Shown: positions 42,453 to 53,956 of the stretch, in pieces
Numbering within the stretch: position 1 is the first letter of the stretch
How the letters are laid out: each line of letters begins with the position of its first letter
NCBI GenBank assembly: GCA_009763385.1
Contig: CM019826.1
Coordinates: forward strand, 77,991,055-78,055,054
From: Coix lacryma-jobi var. lacryma-jobi
Lineage: Eukaryota; Streptophyta; Magnoliopsida; Poales; Poaceae
Length of the DNA: 64,000 nt
Direction: 5' to 3'
Notes under the pieces: model-generated
The model's input: the letters and a program-made list of their open reading frames with translations, nothing else
Database searches by the model: none
What the model was told of the DNA's origin: nothing
Made by a program: the position numbers and the translations under genes

Positions 42453-43719
42453 ACCAGTTGTGCGGGCGTGGCCATCGGATCACCACCTACCATGAGTTGG
42501 TCCAGAATAACCCTAGGGTTTAGCTGGTTCGCTCTGTAATTAGTTAGGGGTAGAGTGGGAATTAGAATTAGGATAAGTAGAGGGAGACACCGACCTCCCA
42601 TCCTATCTCAGTCATTTGCTCTTTGCCTTCTAGGGTTTCCCGCTCTCCGTATTCTTTGTTGTAGCGAACTGAGATCCACAGAGAAGAGAACAATACCTCT
42701 GTGTCCGTGAGATTTTGAGGAAGTGAGACCGTAATCTCACTATTGTAGCATGTGGTAGCCACACAGTTGCAAATTCGTGGTTGTGATTCGTGTTTTTGTG
42801 TTGTTCTTCGCGGGTTACTTTTCTCCACGTTTTTCCCGTTGATCGATCTCTCTACTCGGTGCACCTTTTGCAAATCCGTTTGAACTGAGTTGTTCTAGAT
42901 CGTGAGGCACTTCTTTCCTCCGAAGGAATTCTCTCCTAACCTCATGAGCTAGTAGATCGATCGATTTTTGTTGCGGTTGGGTTTTTTTCTCCTTTCCCCC
43001 GAATTTCTTCGATTCATCGATTTGGAGATAGGTTGGAGCCATGGTCTCATAGAGATAGATCACTATCCTCCTTGTGACTCCTCTCACCAAGTTTGATCCC
43101 TAGAGGATTTGTTTTGGGTGAGATCGAGTCGAATCGGTGGACGAACAACACAAAATCGGGGTGACCGGACGCTGCCTGTTCAACGACCGGACGCTGACCC
43201 TGAGTCCGGTCATTGAATACGTTCTGTGGTTTTTGTTTGCGACTTGACTGGATGCTCAGTTGGTTAACGACCGGACTCGACTCTAGTACTGTTCATTGGG
43301 TTTTTCACTTCTGACCGGACGCTCTGTTGAACTGACCGGAAGCTACTGACTAGTGAGTCCGGTCGTGAACAGTAAGGTCCAAAAACGGTTTTTGCACGAC
43401 CAGACGCGTCCGATCCTGACTGATCGGACGCTCCACTGAGTCTGGTCAGTGCAGCTTCACACGCTTTTGTCAGTGGTTCGTTCGACCGTTGTTGGATTCG
43501 ATTTCTGGTTTTTGCGTTGGGTTTCTACAGTTGTGTAGTGTCCTGCTGTGCTTCTTGGAAGCATCCACCCTACATCTAGGGTCGTGGAGACTTGCAAGCT
43601 CTATGGTTTGCTCTTGGGGTTGATTCTCAGGACAGTGGCAACAAGTTTCCGAAAGGAAAATTTGAAGCTCCCATTCACCCCCCCTCTGGTCGCTTTCTGG
43701 TAGCACTTTCGATCCTTCA
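42453..43719 (+). repeat. Truncated Sirevirus LTR of a second subfamily
   Basis: It is homologous to the preceding LTR from its position 41069 onward (ACCAGTTGTGCGGGCGTGG) to the LTR end (TCGATCCTTCA). In place of CGGACAGTCCG it carries GACCGGACGCT/GAGTCCGGTC palindromes (43160-43450). It begins exactly where the first LTR ends. This fits a later Sirevirus having inserted into this LTR, leaving its right part here. No gene. Confidence 0.7.
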
Positions 43720-45454
43720 ATTTGGGCCCTAGTGGGGTGGCGCCCGCCACCCCTAGGAGGTGCCCGCCACAAGGAGAGGCCCAAACCTCCCCCCTACCAC
43801 GTCACTTATCCGTGTGACCACCCCAGGGCCAAATTTTGGCCCTTGGTCACTAGGTCAGTGGCATCGGAGGGCTCAGGAGGGGAGTGGCGTGGATCATGAC
43901 CGAATGACAGTTATCTAGACATGCAACTGACCTAACCACTGCCTTGGAGGAGTCCCTGGATGCCGTAGGATCAATGACGGTGCATCCAACGGCCAGGGGC
44001 GCCCGCCACTAGGGTTTGCCCTAGGTCGGTTGGCTGCCCCCTATAAGTACCCCCCTCACTCCACAAGGCTATATATACCCCCCTGGAAGCAACACACACA
44101 AGAAGCAAGAAAGCAAGTGAGCGCTAGGTTAGAAGCTTAGAGAGCTAAGGCAAGTAGGTTAGCTAGTAGAGAGAGCATAGCTTTAGTGCCCTCGCTGCAG
44201 CGCGCCTCTTAGTTTAGCACACCTCAGCCCTGACCAGTGGTATAGTAGCGTAGAGCTTGCTAAGAGAGAAGTGGGTGCGAGTGACTGGCATCGGAGGTCG
44301 GTTGATTTCCCAGCGTCTCTGGTCTGGTTTGCTCTCTTATATCTCAGGTACACTTATCATTATTCCAATATTACTTTAGTATTACTTTCAGTATTACTTT
44401 CAGTATTACTTCATCAAGTGCCTTGAGTGTGACCTAGTTATCCTACAGTTCAATTCACTTAGCCATAGTAGTTAATCTCTATTGAGCTTAGTGTTTGATC
44501 TTTGCCAATAGGTTGCTTAGTTAGTTTAGTGTTTATCTTATTAAGTCAAGTATTTGCTCTGACGTCCGCAAGGGTGTCTCTATTCAAAGCTAGGGTAGAG
44601 ATAGTTAGAATATAATTAAGCGTGGTGCTTAGTTATAGACTTACCTTCAGATACAGCTGGACCCCCAGATAGCTGTGGTAGCAAGCAGGTGGTGACAGCC
44701 CTGTGCGCCTTGAATTCCACCACGTAGTTGGCCCAGTTTAACAGTAAGGCTCGTTGTGCTAGCGTTCAACCTAAGTCAGTGGTAAAGGCTAGTACGCCTC
44801 GATACTTGATAAGATAGGAATAAAACTATACTTAACTTGGTTGCTTAATTGACATTTGCCTATCTTGCTTCGTAGTTATCTTGCTTCGTAGTTATCTAGG
44901 AGTAGTTAGTAGTTACTAGTTAGTTATATTAGTTATCCTATTCCCCTTATATATCTATCCATCCTCCTTACCTTAGCCATTTCATTTCATCCTTACCTAT
45001 CCACCCATATATTCTTTCTAGCCTTTCATCTCCTCTCTTCTCTTCTCCTCTTTCCCTTTTCTTATTCTTCGACTCTCATCCCCTCCTTGACTGGACTCAT
45101 ACACCACCCTAGCCTTCCTTTGGGATCAAATAAATCGACACTTGGTACTCCCAGGGAAGTGCTACTATGATAATTCTGTGCGCTTGCATAATCACCTCCT
45201 GGTAGATTGTATTCTCTCTAGCTAGCTCCTACTAGTGTCGGGATTGACAACGACATTAGTAGATAGCTGCTTTAGCTTCACTCCTTTAGGTATAGTGACT
45301 GGACTTGTTACAAGCATTTCTAGCGCCATTGTCAGGGGTAGATTCCATAGTCTACTCCTAGTCACGATGTTTGCAAGTGTCAAAAAGCATTTCTGGGCCG
45401 TTACCGGGGATAGTTGTCTAGCTCTATCTTTAGTGAAGTTAAGAACTACCAACA
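43720..45454 (+). repeat. 5' LTR (left-truncated) of Athila-like element A
   Basis: The sequence from TTTGGGCCCTAGTGGGGTGG onward matches the 3' LTR of element C at 63584 onward. The downstream part matches 56551-58107. It contains a TATA box, an AG-rich leader and pyrimidine-rich stretches. It ends ACTACCAACA before the PBS, and has two PBS-like copies just inside its end. The left part is lost to the Sirevirus LTR insertion at 43719. Confidence 0.75.
44070..44077 (+). promoter_or_regulatory. TATA box of element A 5' LTR
   Basis: TATATATA in AAGGCTATATATACCCCCC. It is conserved at 56704 and, as TATAAATACCCCCC, at 63898. Confidence 0.65.
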
Positions 45455-45480
45455 AGCATTTCTGGCGCCATTGCCGGGGA
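45311..45480 (+). repeat. Three tandem PBS-like units; the last is the functional PBS
   Basis: Units start at 45311 (CAAGCATTTCTAGCGCC), about 45383 (AAAAGCATTTCTGGGCCG) and 45453 (CAAGCATTTCTGGCGCC). Only the third keeps a good tRNA-Asp-type PBS, TGGCGCCATTGCCGGGGA (45463-45480). Units one and two recur at the same places in the copies at 57963/58038 and 59498/59569. Confidence 0.75.
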
Positions 45481-45638
45481 AGGCAATCGGTGTATCGTTT
45501 GAGTCTGTGTCGAATTTATCTTCGCTTAAGTTCCCGCTTGGCGTATCCCATCTTACCTCATTCTTTCTTTCCTTAGTCCTTCTTATCTTTTTCCTTCATC
45601 TTCTTCAACTTCTTTCTTTCTTATCTCGTTCTATCATC

Positions 45639-47167
45639 ATGATGGCCAATAAGACGATTCGTGAGTTTTCTGATCCTTCTGCCGCTAATGAAGCGACAGG
45701 ACTAGACGTGATCGATGCCACCCTCAATTTTGAGTTGAAACCGGCTCTGATCACGATGGTCCAAGCTAGCTCGTTCTGTGGCAAAGCTCATGAGGATGCC
45801 AATGCTCACCTCAAACAATTTTTGGAGATTTGCGGCACCTTCACCATTAAGGGGATAACCCAAGAAGCCATCTGTCTTCGTCTCTTTCCCTTTTCTCTTC
45901 TAGGAAAAGCGAAGCAATGGTTCTATATGAGTCGCAACGCTGTAGACACATGGGACAAATGTTCCAATGCTTTTCTCGCCAAATTCTTTCTGATGGGCAA
46001 TACAAATGCTCTTCACAACAAAATCTCCAGCTTTACGCAACAAGGCGAGGAATCTATTCCCGAGGCTTGGGAGAGAATGCAAGAGTACGTCGCTGCTTGT
46101 CCGCACCATGGTATGGAGGACTGGCTATTGATCCAGAACTTCTACCATGGCCTAACCCCACTCTCTAGAAGCCATTTGGATGCCGCCGCCGGTGGTGCAT
46201 TCTTTTCTCTGAATGTTGCAGATGCTGAGGCTCTCATAGAAAAGATGGTGTCGAACCAAAGATGGAATGACGAGAGACTGCAGCCCCGTAAGCAAGGTAT
46301 GCATTCCCTTAAGGAGGCCGACAAGATCATGGCCAAGATGGACCTGCTGGCAAAGAAGCCGGACAGCTGTGAGAAGATGAACCAACAAGAGAGTGTCCAA
46401 TCTCTGGAATCCTACATGACTTGTGAAGTCTGTGGAGAAACCGGACATTCTGGGAACCACTTCCCCGAGTTACATGAAGATTTGAACTTCATCATCAACA
46501 ACAACAACGGTTTCCGTCAACAGAATCAAGGTTGGAATCAGCCTACAAATTCTCAAGGTAACAATTCATTCCCTCGCTCTAATTTCCAAAGTACTGATAA
46601 TTTCTCGTTCTTAAAGGATCTAGTTTACTCTCAAGGTAGAAATACTGAATTTTTGAATAAGAAATTAATGTCAAATGATAAAATGCTTGAGAACATAAAT
46701 GCTAAATTGGAAGATTTCTCATCTGCTCTGAAAAATCAATTAAGTTTTAATAAGATGTTAGAAACCCAATTAGCTCAACTTGCTGCTATCATACCATCTT
46801 TTGAAACTGGCAAAATTCTTGCTAAACCTGACATGGAAACTGCAAATATGGTTGAAATAAAATATTTTAACTCTTACGAAGATCAAACCATGACTGTTAA
46901 AAAGGGTGATCCTGATAGTCCCATAATTAGATGCTCAATCTTTGGTGAAGTCTTTAAAAATGCCATGTGTGATTTAGGATCGAGTGTGAACATTCTATCT
47001 AAAGATTTTTATGAAAACTCATTCTTTCCACCCATGTCATCCACATCTGCCTATGTTGTGCTAGCTGATCAATCCACTTGCTATATAGAAGGGATAGTAA
47101 CTGATTTACCTGTTCAAATTAGAGGCTCCTATGTTCCTGCTGATTTCATGATTTTAGATATGGGAAA
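45639..47167 (+). pseudogene. gag-pro: Gag-protease of Athila-like element A, 3'-truncated by a Sirevirus insertion
   Basis: The frame opens at ATG 45639 (MMANKTIREF) and runs without a stop to the insertion point. The Gag core includes LFPFSLLGKAKQWFY and IPEAWERMQEYV. The zinc-knuckle-like CEVCGETGHSGNHF starts at Cys 262 but has Phe where the fourth ligand Cys belongs. An Asn run (NNNN) and a Gln/Asn-rich linker follow. Next is an aspartic-protease-like CDLGSSVNIL with the catalytic Asp at about 445. Coding is cut at LDMGN by the LTR starting at 47168; the last few residues before the next stop come from that LTR. Gag would assemble virus-like particles and the protease would mature them. 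No RT or integrase remains in this element. Confidence 0.85.
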
Positions 47168-49222
47168 TGAAGGACCGAGAAAGCACTAGCAAGGCAACCA
47201 GAGGGGGGGGTGAATGGGAGCTCAAAAATTTCTCTCAAAACTTTGGCCAAATGTCCCAAAATCAACCCCCAAGAGCTATGACCGAAACTGTGATGCCCAC
47301 GACCCTTGGAAGAGGGTGGATGATCTCTAGGATCACAGCGAGGCACCACAAGACGATTGCGAACCAAACGGCAAAAGCACTCGAACAAGTTCGACCCTCA
47401 AAAACCAAGTCTCGAACGTAGATAGACGGCTACGTCGAGAAATCTCCAAATACCGATGCTAACAAGTAGCAAAGATACCTAGAGAGGTTCCTTGGTCAAC
47501 TACAAGGCCAAACGAGAAGTCCGAAAACCAAGCGAGGACTGTCCGCCAAACGAGTCCGGACCTAGAGTCCCGGACTGTCCGTCCAAGGCCGGACTGTCCG
47601 CGGTTCACTGGCGGACTGTCCGCCGGCAGAAAACGCAAAACAACAGTGCTGCTGCAAGTCCTCTGGACGTTCCCGGACTGTCCGCGACCTACACCTACAG
47701 ACTGTCCGCCGGTCAAGAAAAAGCCAAACAGCCGAAGAACAGGGCCACTGGTCCGGCTCGTCCTCGACGCGCGGACTGTCTGCGACTGGGACGGCGCACT
47801 GTCCGCCAACTCCCAATGAGGACGATTTTGGTCGCCCTTTACCCAAATCTTCTCCAAATCGATTCAATCCAAAATCCCACATTCCCAAACTTGGAGAGGA
47901 TGATCACGGAGTAGTTAGGAGACTATCCCCAAGAAATCATCCGCTCAAATCAACTCCAACACCGGGAAACCAAGAGGGGAGGAGGAAGAACGAAAAAGCG
48001 CCACGAAAACGAAATCAACCCAATCTACTTGTTCGTAAGGAGTTAGATAAATTCCTTCAGTGGAAATGATCTCCTTTCAAATACAAACAAGTTGATTCAA
48101 ACGGATTTCGCAAAGACGCAGTAGGGAGAGAGATCGAGTGACGGGAAAATCGTGGAGAAACGAAGAACGCGAAGAACACGAACCAAAACGCGAATCAACA
48201 CATCGATCTGCAACCGTGTGGCTAGCACACGCTACAATAGTGAGGTTACGACCTCACTTCCTCAAAGTCTCCAGTACACAGAGGTATGGTTCTCTGCGGA
48301 TCTCAGCTAGCTATAGCAGGGGATTGGGAGAGCAGGAAACCCTAAGTGCAAAGAGCAAATGAACTGAGATAATTGGGAAGGAGAGTGTCTCCCCTTACTT
48401 AACCTATTCCTAATTCCTACTCTATTCCTATTCTACCCCTCTCTACTTACAGAGCAAACCAGCTAAACCCTAAGGTTATTCTGGACCAACTCGGTGGTAG
48501 GTAGATCCGACGGCCATGCCCGCACAACTCGTAGCGTTGCCTCGACGCAACCTCCCGATTGCCGCCACGTGCCGCCACCGCTCCGCGTCCTTTTCCTGGA
48601 CGTCGCACCCCCGTTTTTGAGCCCCAAACCGGGAAACCAGCCTTCACAGCCAACCCCCGGTTTTGAGGCCCAAACCGGGAAACCAGCCCACCAGCATCTG
48701 AGTTTTGAGGCCCAAACTCAGCAAACCCGCAACGCCCAGGTTTTGAGGCCCAAACCTAGAAACCGTCCTCAGCCCGAGTTTTGTGGCCAAACTCGGAAAC
48801 CATCCGCGCCCAGGTTTTGAGGCCCAAACCTGGAAACCGTCCACCCGATGGTTTTTCTCTAGCTCTACCACCAAACCGACATCGTAGAAGGGATGCACCG
48901 CCCGTGAACCCCGTCCACCGACACGTGTCCCCAAGTCCACGACTTAGGCAACACATGACCGCAAGTCTTTGCTCGTCGCTGTCCCAAGCTGCCAGCCACC
49001 ACAGCTGATCCTTGGGCCACCGGTCCCTCAGTCCAAGCCTCACGTCCACCCTTCGCCACTCTCGGTCCATCGGCACGGCACGTCTCTACTTGACCTTCAC
49101 CTTGCCTCTGATCACTGTATCCGTGCTCGACACCTGCACAACAAAAGCCAAAGAACATGCGCATCATCCCAGTTGACAATCACTCATCACTCAGAGACTC
49201 GGCATACACCCATGTATCCGCA
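47168..49222 (-). repeat. 3' LTR of the minus-strand Sirevirus
   Basis: On the minus strand it starts TGCGGATACATGGGTG at 49222 and ends TCGGTCCTTCA at 47168. It is homologous to 40376-42452, with the same hairpin array and palindrome cluster (GGACTGTCCGCC on the plus strand, 47535-47815). Confidence 0.85.
48610..48833 (-). repeat. Second copy of the covarying hairpin array
   Basis: Clean units at 48810-48833 (CCAGG arm), 48774-48796 (CCGAG), 48698-48721 (CTGAG) and 48656-48679 (CCCGG). A unit at 48736-48759 (CCAGG) has one arm mismatch, and 48610-48633 is a decayed unit. Read in LTR sense, the order of stem types equals that at 40765-40988. Confidence 0.8.
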
Positions 49223-50758
49223 ATCTCCCCCATGATGAGTGCATTGTCAACTACCAACACAAATCATAATGAAAGCAGAAGAAGGAAGAAGGAGAAAGAG
49301 AGAGAACTCAACCAAATGACCCAAAAGCATAGCAAAGCCAAAGAAGGTCTGGTGGAGAGAGCAAAACAACTTGGTTCCCAAAGACATGGGCAACGGCTCG
49401 ACGCAACCAAGCAAAACAAAGCTAGCCCTCCAGAAGAGGTAGAACAGGCTCAACATCGCTAGCAAATACCATCTAAGAAATTGAAACAAAATGCTAGTCC
49501 CTCAAGATAGAGGCACAGAGGCTCTACACAACTAGCAAAGAAAGCTCGATACCAAAACCTTACGGCCAACAGGAGGCAGCAAAAACTCCCCCAGGAAAGC
49601 TCCCCCTTAGTTCAAACGGAGGGTAATGATTTTCAATTTCTCCCCCTTAGTTGAAAATGCACTTATCAAGAAACAGTGCTCCCTCTCAGAAAATGCACCA
49701 CCAAAAGTGCCAACCAGAGAAGTTCTCCTACCAACAAGAGAAGTTCTCCCCCTTCCAAAAAGCATATGAGTCAAAATGCAAGTTAGCAGCTTCAGGAATA
49801 TACTCAAAAGAGTGCAAAGATGCTCTACAGAGTTCTGATCCGATGACTCAGAAAATGCACAGAATGCTAGCAAAGGCTCAAACTGATCACTAAGTCTGAA
49901 ATGAGAGCACAAAGAGCAGTTTTTAGCCAAAAAGGTATTCACCATCAACATAGCATAGACATGTATAGACAGGAAGTCAAACAAGTGCTAAACATGTATA
50001 CAAGGTGAACTACCCCTAGCACAGTTCAATCATCATGCTGATGCCAATTGAAAATGAAGCATATACTTGTGATTTCAAATTTTAATCGGAGTTGCAGTGG
50101 TGAAATTACACAAGTTCAGAAATCAGCATGTGATTGCGAGAGGTTGAATGCTTGTTATTGCCTAACTTTCCAACTGTGCGAAGCCTATGCATAAGCAATC
50201 AGAAGCTTAAAGCAACAGTTTCGGTCATACACTACACAGCTCAAGTTTAACTCAAAGTGCAATGAGAAACAGTCTCGAAACTGTGAGGTGTTAACAAGCA
50301 AACCCATCTCGATCTTTTCAATTCACTTAACTTGGTTCAGATTTTAAACAGAATAAGACATACCAAGCAAGTGAATGACTCAACACTAGAGACATAGCAA
50401 CCTAGCATACATAAATAGCATAGGTGACTTCGACACATCCTACACATGCTTAGTTGCATATCTCAATGGTGAACATTTTCAAGTTTTAAGTTCATTATCA
50501 AATTTCACCATTCAAAAATAGCTCAGCTCATAGTATGTATCAGTGATCAGAAAGAGCATAAGCTACAGCATCCACATAAAGCATCGGAGCACAGACTACA
50601 CAGAGCATAGTTACATTCTTTAGACTATATTCATGAAGCTCAGAATGTAAAAGCGTATGCTGAAATGCAAAGATGCACGAAGAAACCAAAAGGAAAGCAA
50701 ACAAACTGAAAAACACAAAGTCAGTGTATCATACAAGAGTAAAAAATGTTTCCCCCAT
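49223..50758 (-). other. Sirevirus 3' non-coding interior
   Basis: Homologous to 38943-40375 on the other strand. Plus-strand CTCCCCC runs at about 49225, 49588, 49601, 49640 and 49747 are minus-strand PPT-like motifs. The one at 49224-49229 abuts the LTR. No gene was recognised; the envelope-like frame of some Sireviruses is not evident. Confidence 0.65.
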
Positions 50759-52397
50759 CTAAAAGGGGAAACACACACCAAGCTCACCTCTCAACCGATT
50801 AAAAGTTGATTGGTCCAAAGGCTTGGTGAAAATATCAGCCAACTGATGATGAGTATCGACATGGCGAAGGTCGATATCACCCTTCTCATAGTGGTCTCGC
50901 AGAAAAATGAAAGCGCACATCAATGTGTTTGGTATTCGAGTGAAGCACGGGGTTCTTAGCAACGCTAATAGCACTCGTGCTGTCACAAAGCAAAGGAACG
51001 CGAGAAAAGCTTAGACCAAAATCACGCAAAGTGGCCATCATCCAGAGTAACTGGGAACAGCAGCTAGCCGCAGCAACATACTCAGCCTCCATGGTAGACT
51101 GGGCGACACTAGACTGCTTGCGAGAAGACCACGATACAAGAGAAGAACCAATAAACTGGCAAGTCCTAGAAGTGGACTTGCGATCAATGCGACAACTAGA
51201 AAAATCAGCATCGGAATAACCGCAAAGCGAAAGGTTGGAGGAAGCAGAATACCAAATCCCGAATTCTAAAGTGAAGGATAAGTACCTCATTATGCGCTTG
51301 ACCGCCTGACGGTGAGAAGTGCACGGCGACGACTGAAATCGCGCGCACAGACACACCGCGAGATGGATGTCCGGGCGTGTCGCCGTCAGGTAGTGCAGCG
51401 ATCCGATCATACTCCAGTACTCCTTCTGGTCCACTGCTTCTCCCTCCTTGTCCGCATCCAGGGCCGTCGTGGTCGACATGGGTGTTGGAAGAGGCTTGGC
51501 CTCACCCATATCTAATTTCTTTAGAATGTCCCGGGTGTACTTGCCCTGGTGCACGAACGTCCCTTCCCGGGATTGCTTGATTTGCAACCCGAGGAAAAAC
51601 GTCAACTCGCCCATCATGCTCATCTCGATCTCCCTGCTCATACTGTCTGCAAACTTGGCAACCAAAGCGTGAGAAGAACCACCGAAAATGATATCATCCA
51701 CGTAAATTTGGATCAAGAGAGTATCAGTGCCTTGCTTGAGGAGAAAGAGCGTTTTATCTACACATCCCATTTTAAAACCCTTAGCAAGCAAAAAGGTTTT
51801 CATCCTATCATACCAGGCTCTGGGGGCTTGTTTCAAACCATACAAAGCTTTGTGGAGTTTAAAGACATGGTTTGGAAACTTGGGATTTTCGAAACCGGGG
51901 GGTTGTCTAACATACACCTCCTCTTCTATGTAGCCGTTTAAGAAGGCACTCTTGACATCCATCTGAAAAAGTTTGAAACCTTTGGATGCAGCAAAAGCCA
52001 AGAGTATCCTAATTGCCTCTAAACGAGCTACAGGAGCAAATGTCTCCTCATAGTCTATCCCCTCCTTCTGACTATATCCCTGGGCTACGAGTCTGGCCTT
52101 GTTTCTCACAACATGGTCATCTTCTCCCTGTTTGTTTTTGAAAACCCATTTTGTCCCAATTGGGTGACACTCAGAAGGTGGAGACACTAGAACCCAAACC
52201 TGATTTCTCTCAAAGTTCTCAAGCTCCTCATGCATGGCATTGACCCAATCCGGATTCGTCAAAGCGTGTCCAACATCCCGGGGTTCAAAATCAGCAACAA
52301 ATGCAGAATGAGCAAAGTGAGAGATTTGCCTTGACCGGGTGACGCGTTCGTCGATGCTGCCGATCATCTGCTGAGGCGGGTGCCGGCGCTGAATGTG
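50759..52397 (-). pseudogene. pol: Sirevirus reverse transcriptase-RNase H (frameshifted)
   Basis: This is the C-terminal part of copia Pol on the minus strand. RT shows NPDWVNAMHEELENFERNQVW, where the module usually begins, then FQMDVKSAFLNGYIEEEVYV, ALYGLKQAPRAWY and the catalytic IYVDDIIFG (around 51680-51705). RNase H shows GYSDADFSSCRIDRKSTS and AQSTMEAEYVAAASC, ending in KHIDVRFHF. Here an extra base in a five-base T run (plus-strand A run 50903-50907) shifts the frame. The remaining LRDHYEKGDIDL-type tail to FTKPLDQ continues in another frame and ends at 50759. It is in the same frame as the integrase part upstream, separated by a TGA at 52398-52400. It would copy element RNA into cDNA if intact. 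Confidence 0.88.
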
Positions 52398-53942
52398 TCA
52401 TGGCGCCTCCCTTGCCGATGTGGCCTCCCCCTCAACAATAGCTGGTGCCTCCTCGGGTACAAAGGGTACCGCTCGAGGTGGCGCATCGCACGGCCGCCAG
52501 GAAGAAGAAGTGTCAGGGCCGTGAGTCGTCGTAGAAGCCGCTCTTGGCGGCACAGCAGGTGGAGGAGGTGCTGGGTCATCTATCCCTTCAGCACCTTCTT
52601 CTTCATCATCGAAAAGAGGCTCACCGACCTCATGATCACCTGCACGCTCAAAATGAGAAGAAGGACAAACCATGGTCTCGTCGAAGGTGACATCTGATGT
52701 CTCCATGACTCGGTTAGTGTCAAGGTTAAGTACACGATAAGCTCGAGTGTGAGTGCCATAACCCAAAAACACACCGTCAGAAGAACGAGACTCAAATTTG
52801 TCCAGGTTGCCCTTTTTGAGTACAAAACAATGGCAACCAAAAACTCTAAAATAACTCACCTTGGGGAGTTTTCCAAAATGCAATTCGTAAGAGGTCTTTT
52901 TCAAGAAAGCTCGAAGAAAAATGCGATTGGAAATATAGCATGCAGTGCTCATAGCTTTGGCCCAATATCGCCTAGGAGTCCTATGCTCATCGAGCATTGT
53001 CCTGGCCATCTCTACAAGGGTCCGATTCTTCCTCTCTACAACACCATTCTGATGGGTTGTGTAGGGGGAAGAAAACTGATGCTCTAAACCCAAAGAGTTA
53101 CAAAACTTCTCAAAATCCGAATTCTTGAATTCGGAACCATTATCACTCCTAATAGCTCGCATCTAGTTCAAAGGGAACTCGTTCTGAAGACACAAAATCA
53201 GATTGCGAGCAAAGGAGAAAGTCTCGGTCTTCTCAGCTAAAAAGAAGACCCACAAATATCTCAAAAAGTCATCAACAACAACAAGCACATAGCACTTCCC
53301 CCCAACCGAGCTCACCCAAGCCGGACCAACAAGGTCCATGTGCAAAAGCTATCCAGGGCGCTTGGTCATGACCTGAGTCACTGGATGGTGGGGAGCGGCA
53401 ACCATCTTCCCATGTCTACAAGAGTGGTAAACAAGATCCTTCTCCATAGATAACTTGGGCAATCCTCGGATTAGGCCAAGTGAACTAAGTCTTGCAAGCA
53501 AGTCGAAGCTCAAATGTCCAAGTCTCCTATGCCACTTCCAAAGATCAGAAGAGGAAGGTCCAGCCACAAGACAACGAGAGATGCCAAAAGACTCCGAGAA
53601 ATCCGCACGACAGACTTTCCCAAAGGGCGAAATCACACAAACAAGATTGCCCTGAGGGTCCAAAATACGACTGAGATTCGGATTAAAACGAATCTCATAG
53701 TCGTCGTCAAAGAGTTGCGAAACAGAAAGAAGGTTAAAATGCAAGTTAGAAACAAGAGCAACATCGCCCAACACAAAGTGCTCATTAACTCGCACGGACC
53801 CACGAGACAGCACCTTACCTTTGCTGTTGTCGCCGAAGGTGATATACTCCTTTCCGGCGACTGGACTAAGACTGGAGAACCACTTGGCGTTTCTGGTCAT
53901 GTGCCTCGAACACCCGGAATCCACCAACCAAACGTTCTCCAA
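52398..53942 (-). pseudogene. pol: Sirevirus protease-integrase (two in-frame TAG stops)
   Basis: One continuous minus-strand frame. The protease active site is WLVDSGCSRHMT, near 53895-53925. The integrase zinc module is HRRLGHLSFDLL followed by YHSCRHGKM, where the first Cys of the usual CXXC is replaced by Tyr. The integrase catalytic core has MDLVGPAW (first Asp), IRSDNGSEF (second Asp) and HQNGVVERKNRT (Glu). TAG codons at 53349-53351 and 53163-53165 interrupt it, and a TGA at 52398-52400 separates it from RT. The C-terminus is Pro/Ala-rich with an acidic patch, as expected for the integrase-RT linker. The Tyr substitution and stops argue for a dead copy. Confidence 0.88.
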
Positions 53943-53956
53943 TCGTTTTACCTACA

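Noticed and set aside
47168..47189. C-terminal residues EGPRKH of the element A gag frame
   Set aside because: They are encoded by the inserted Sirevirus LTR, not by gag.
51549..51941. Plus-strand 130-codon frame opposite the RT
   Set aside because: Antisense shadow of the copia RT, which has clear catalytic motifs on the minus strand.
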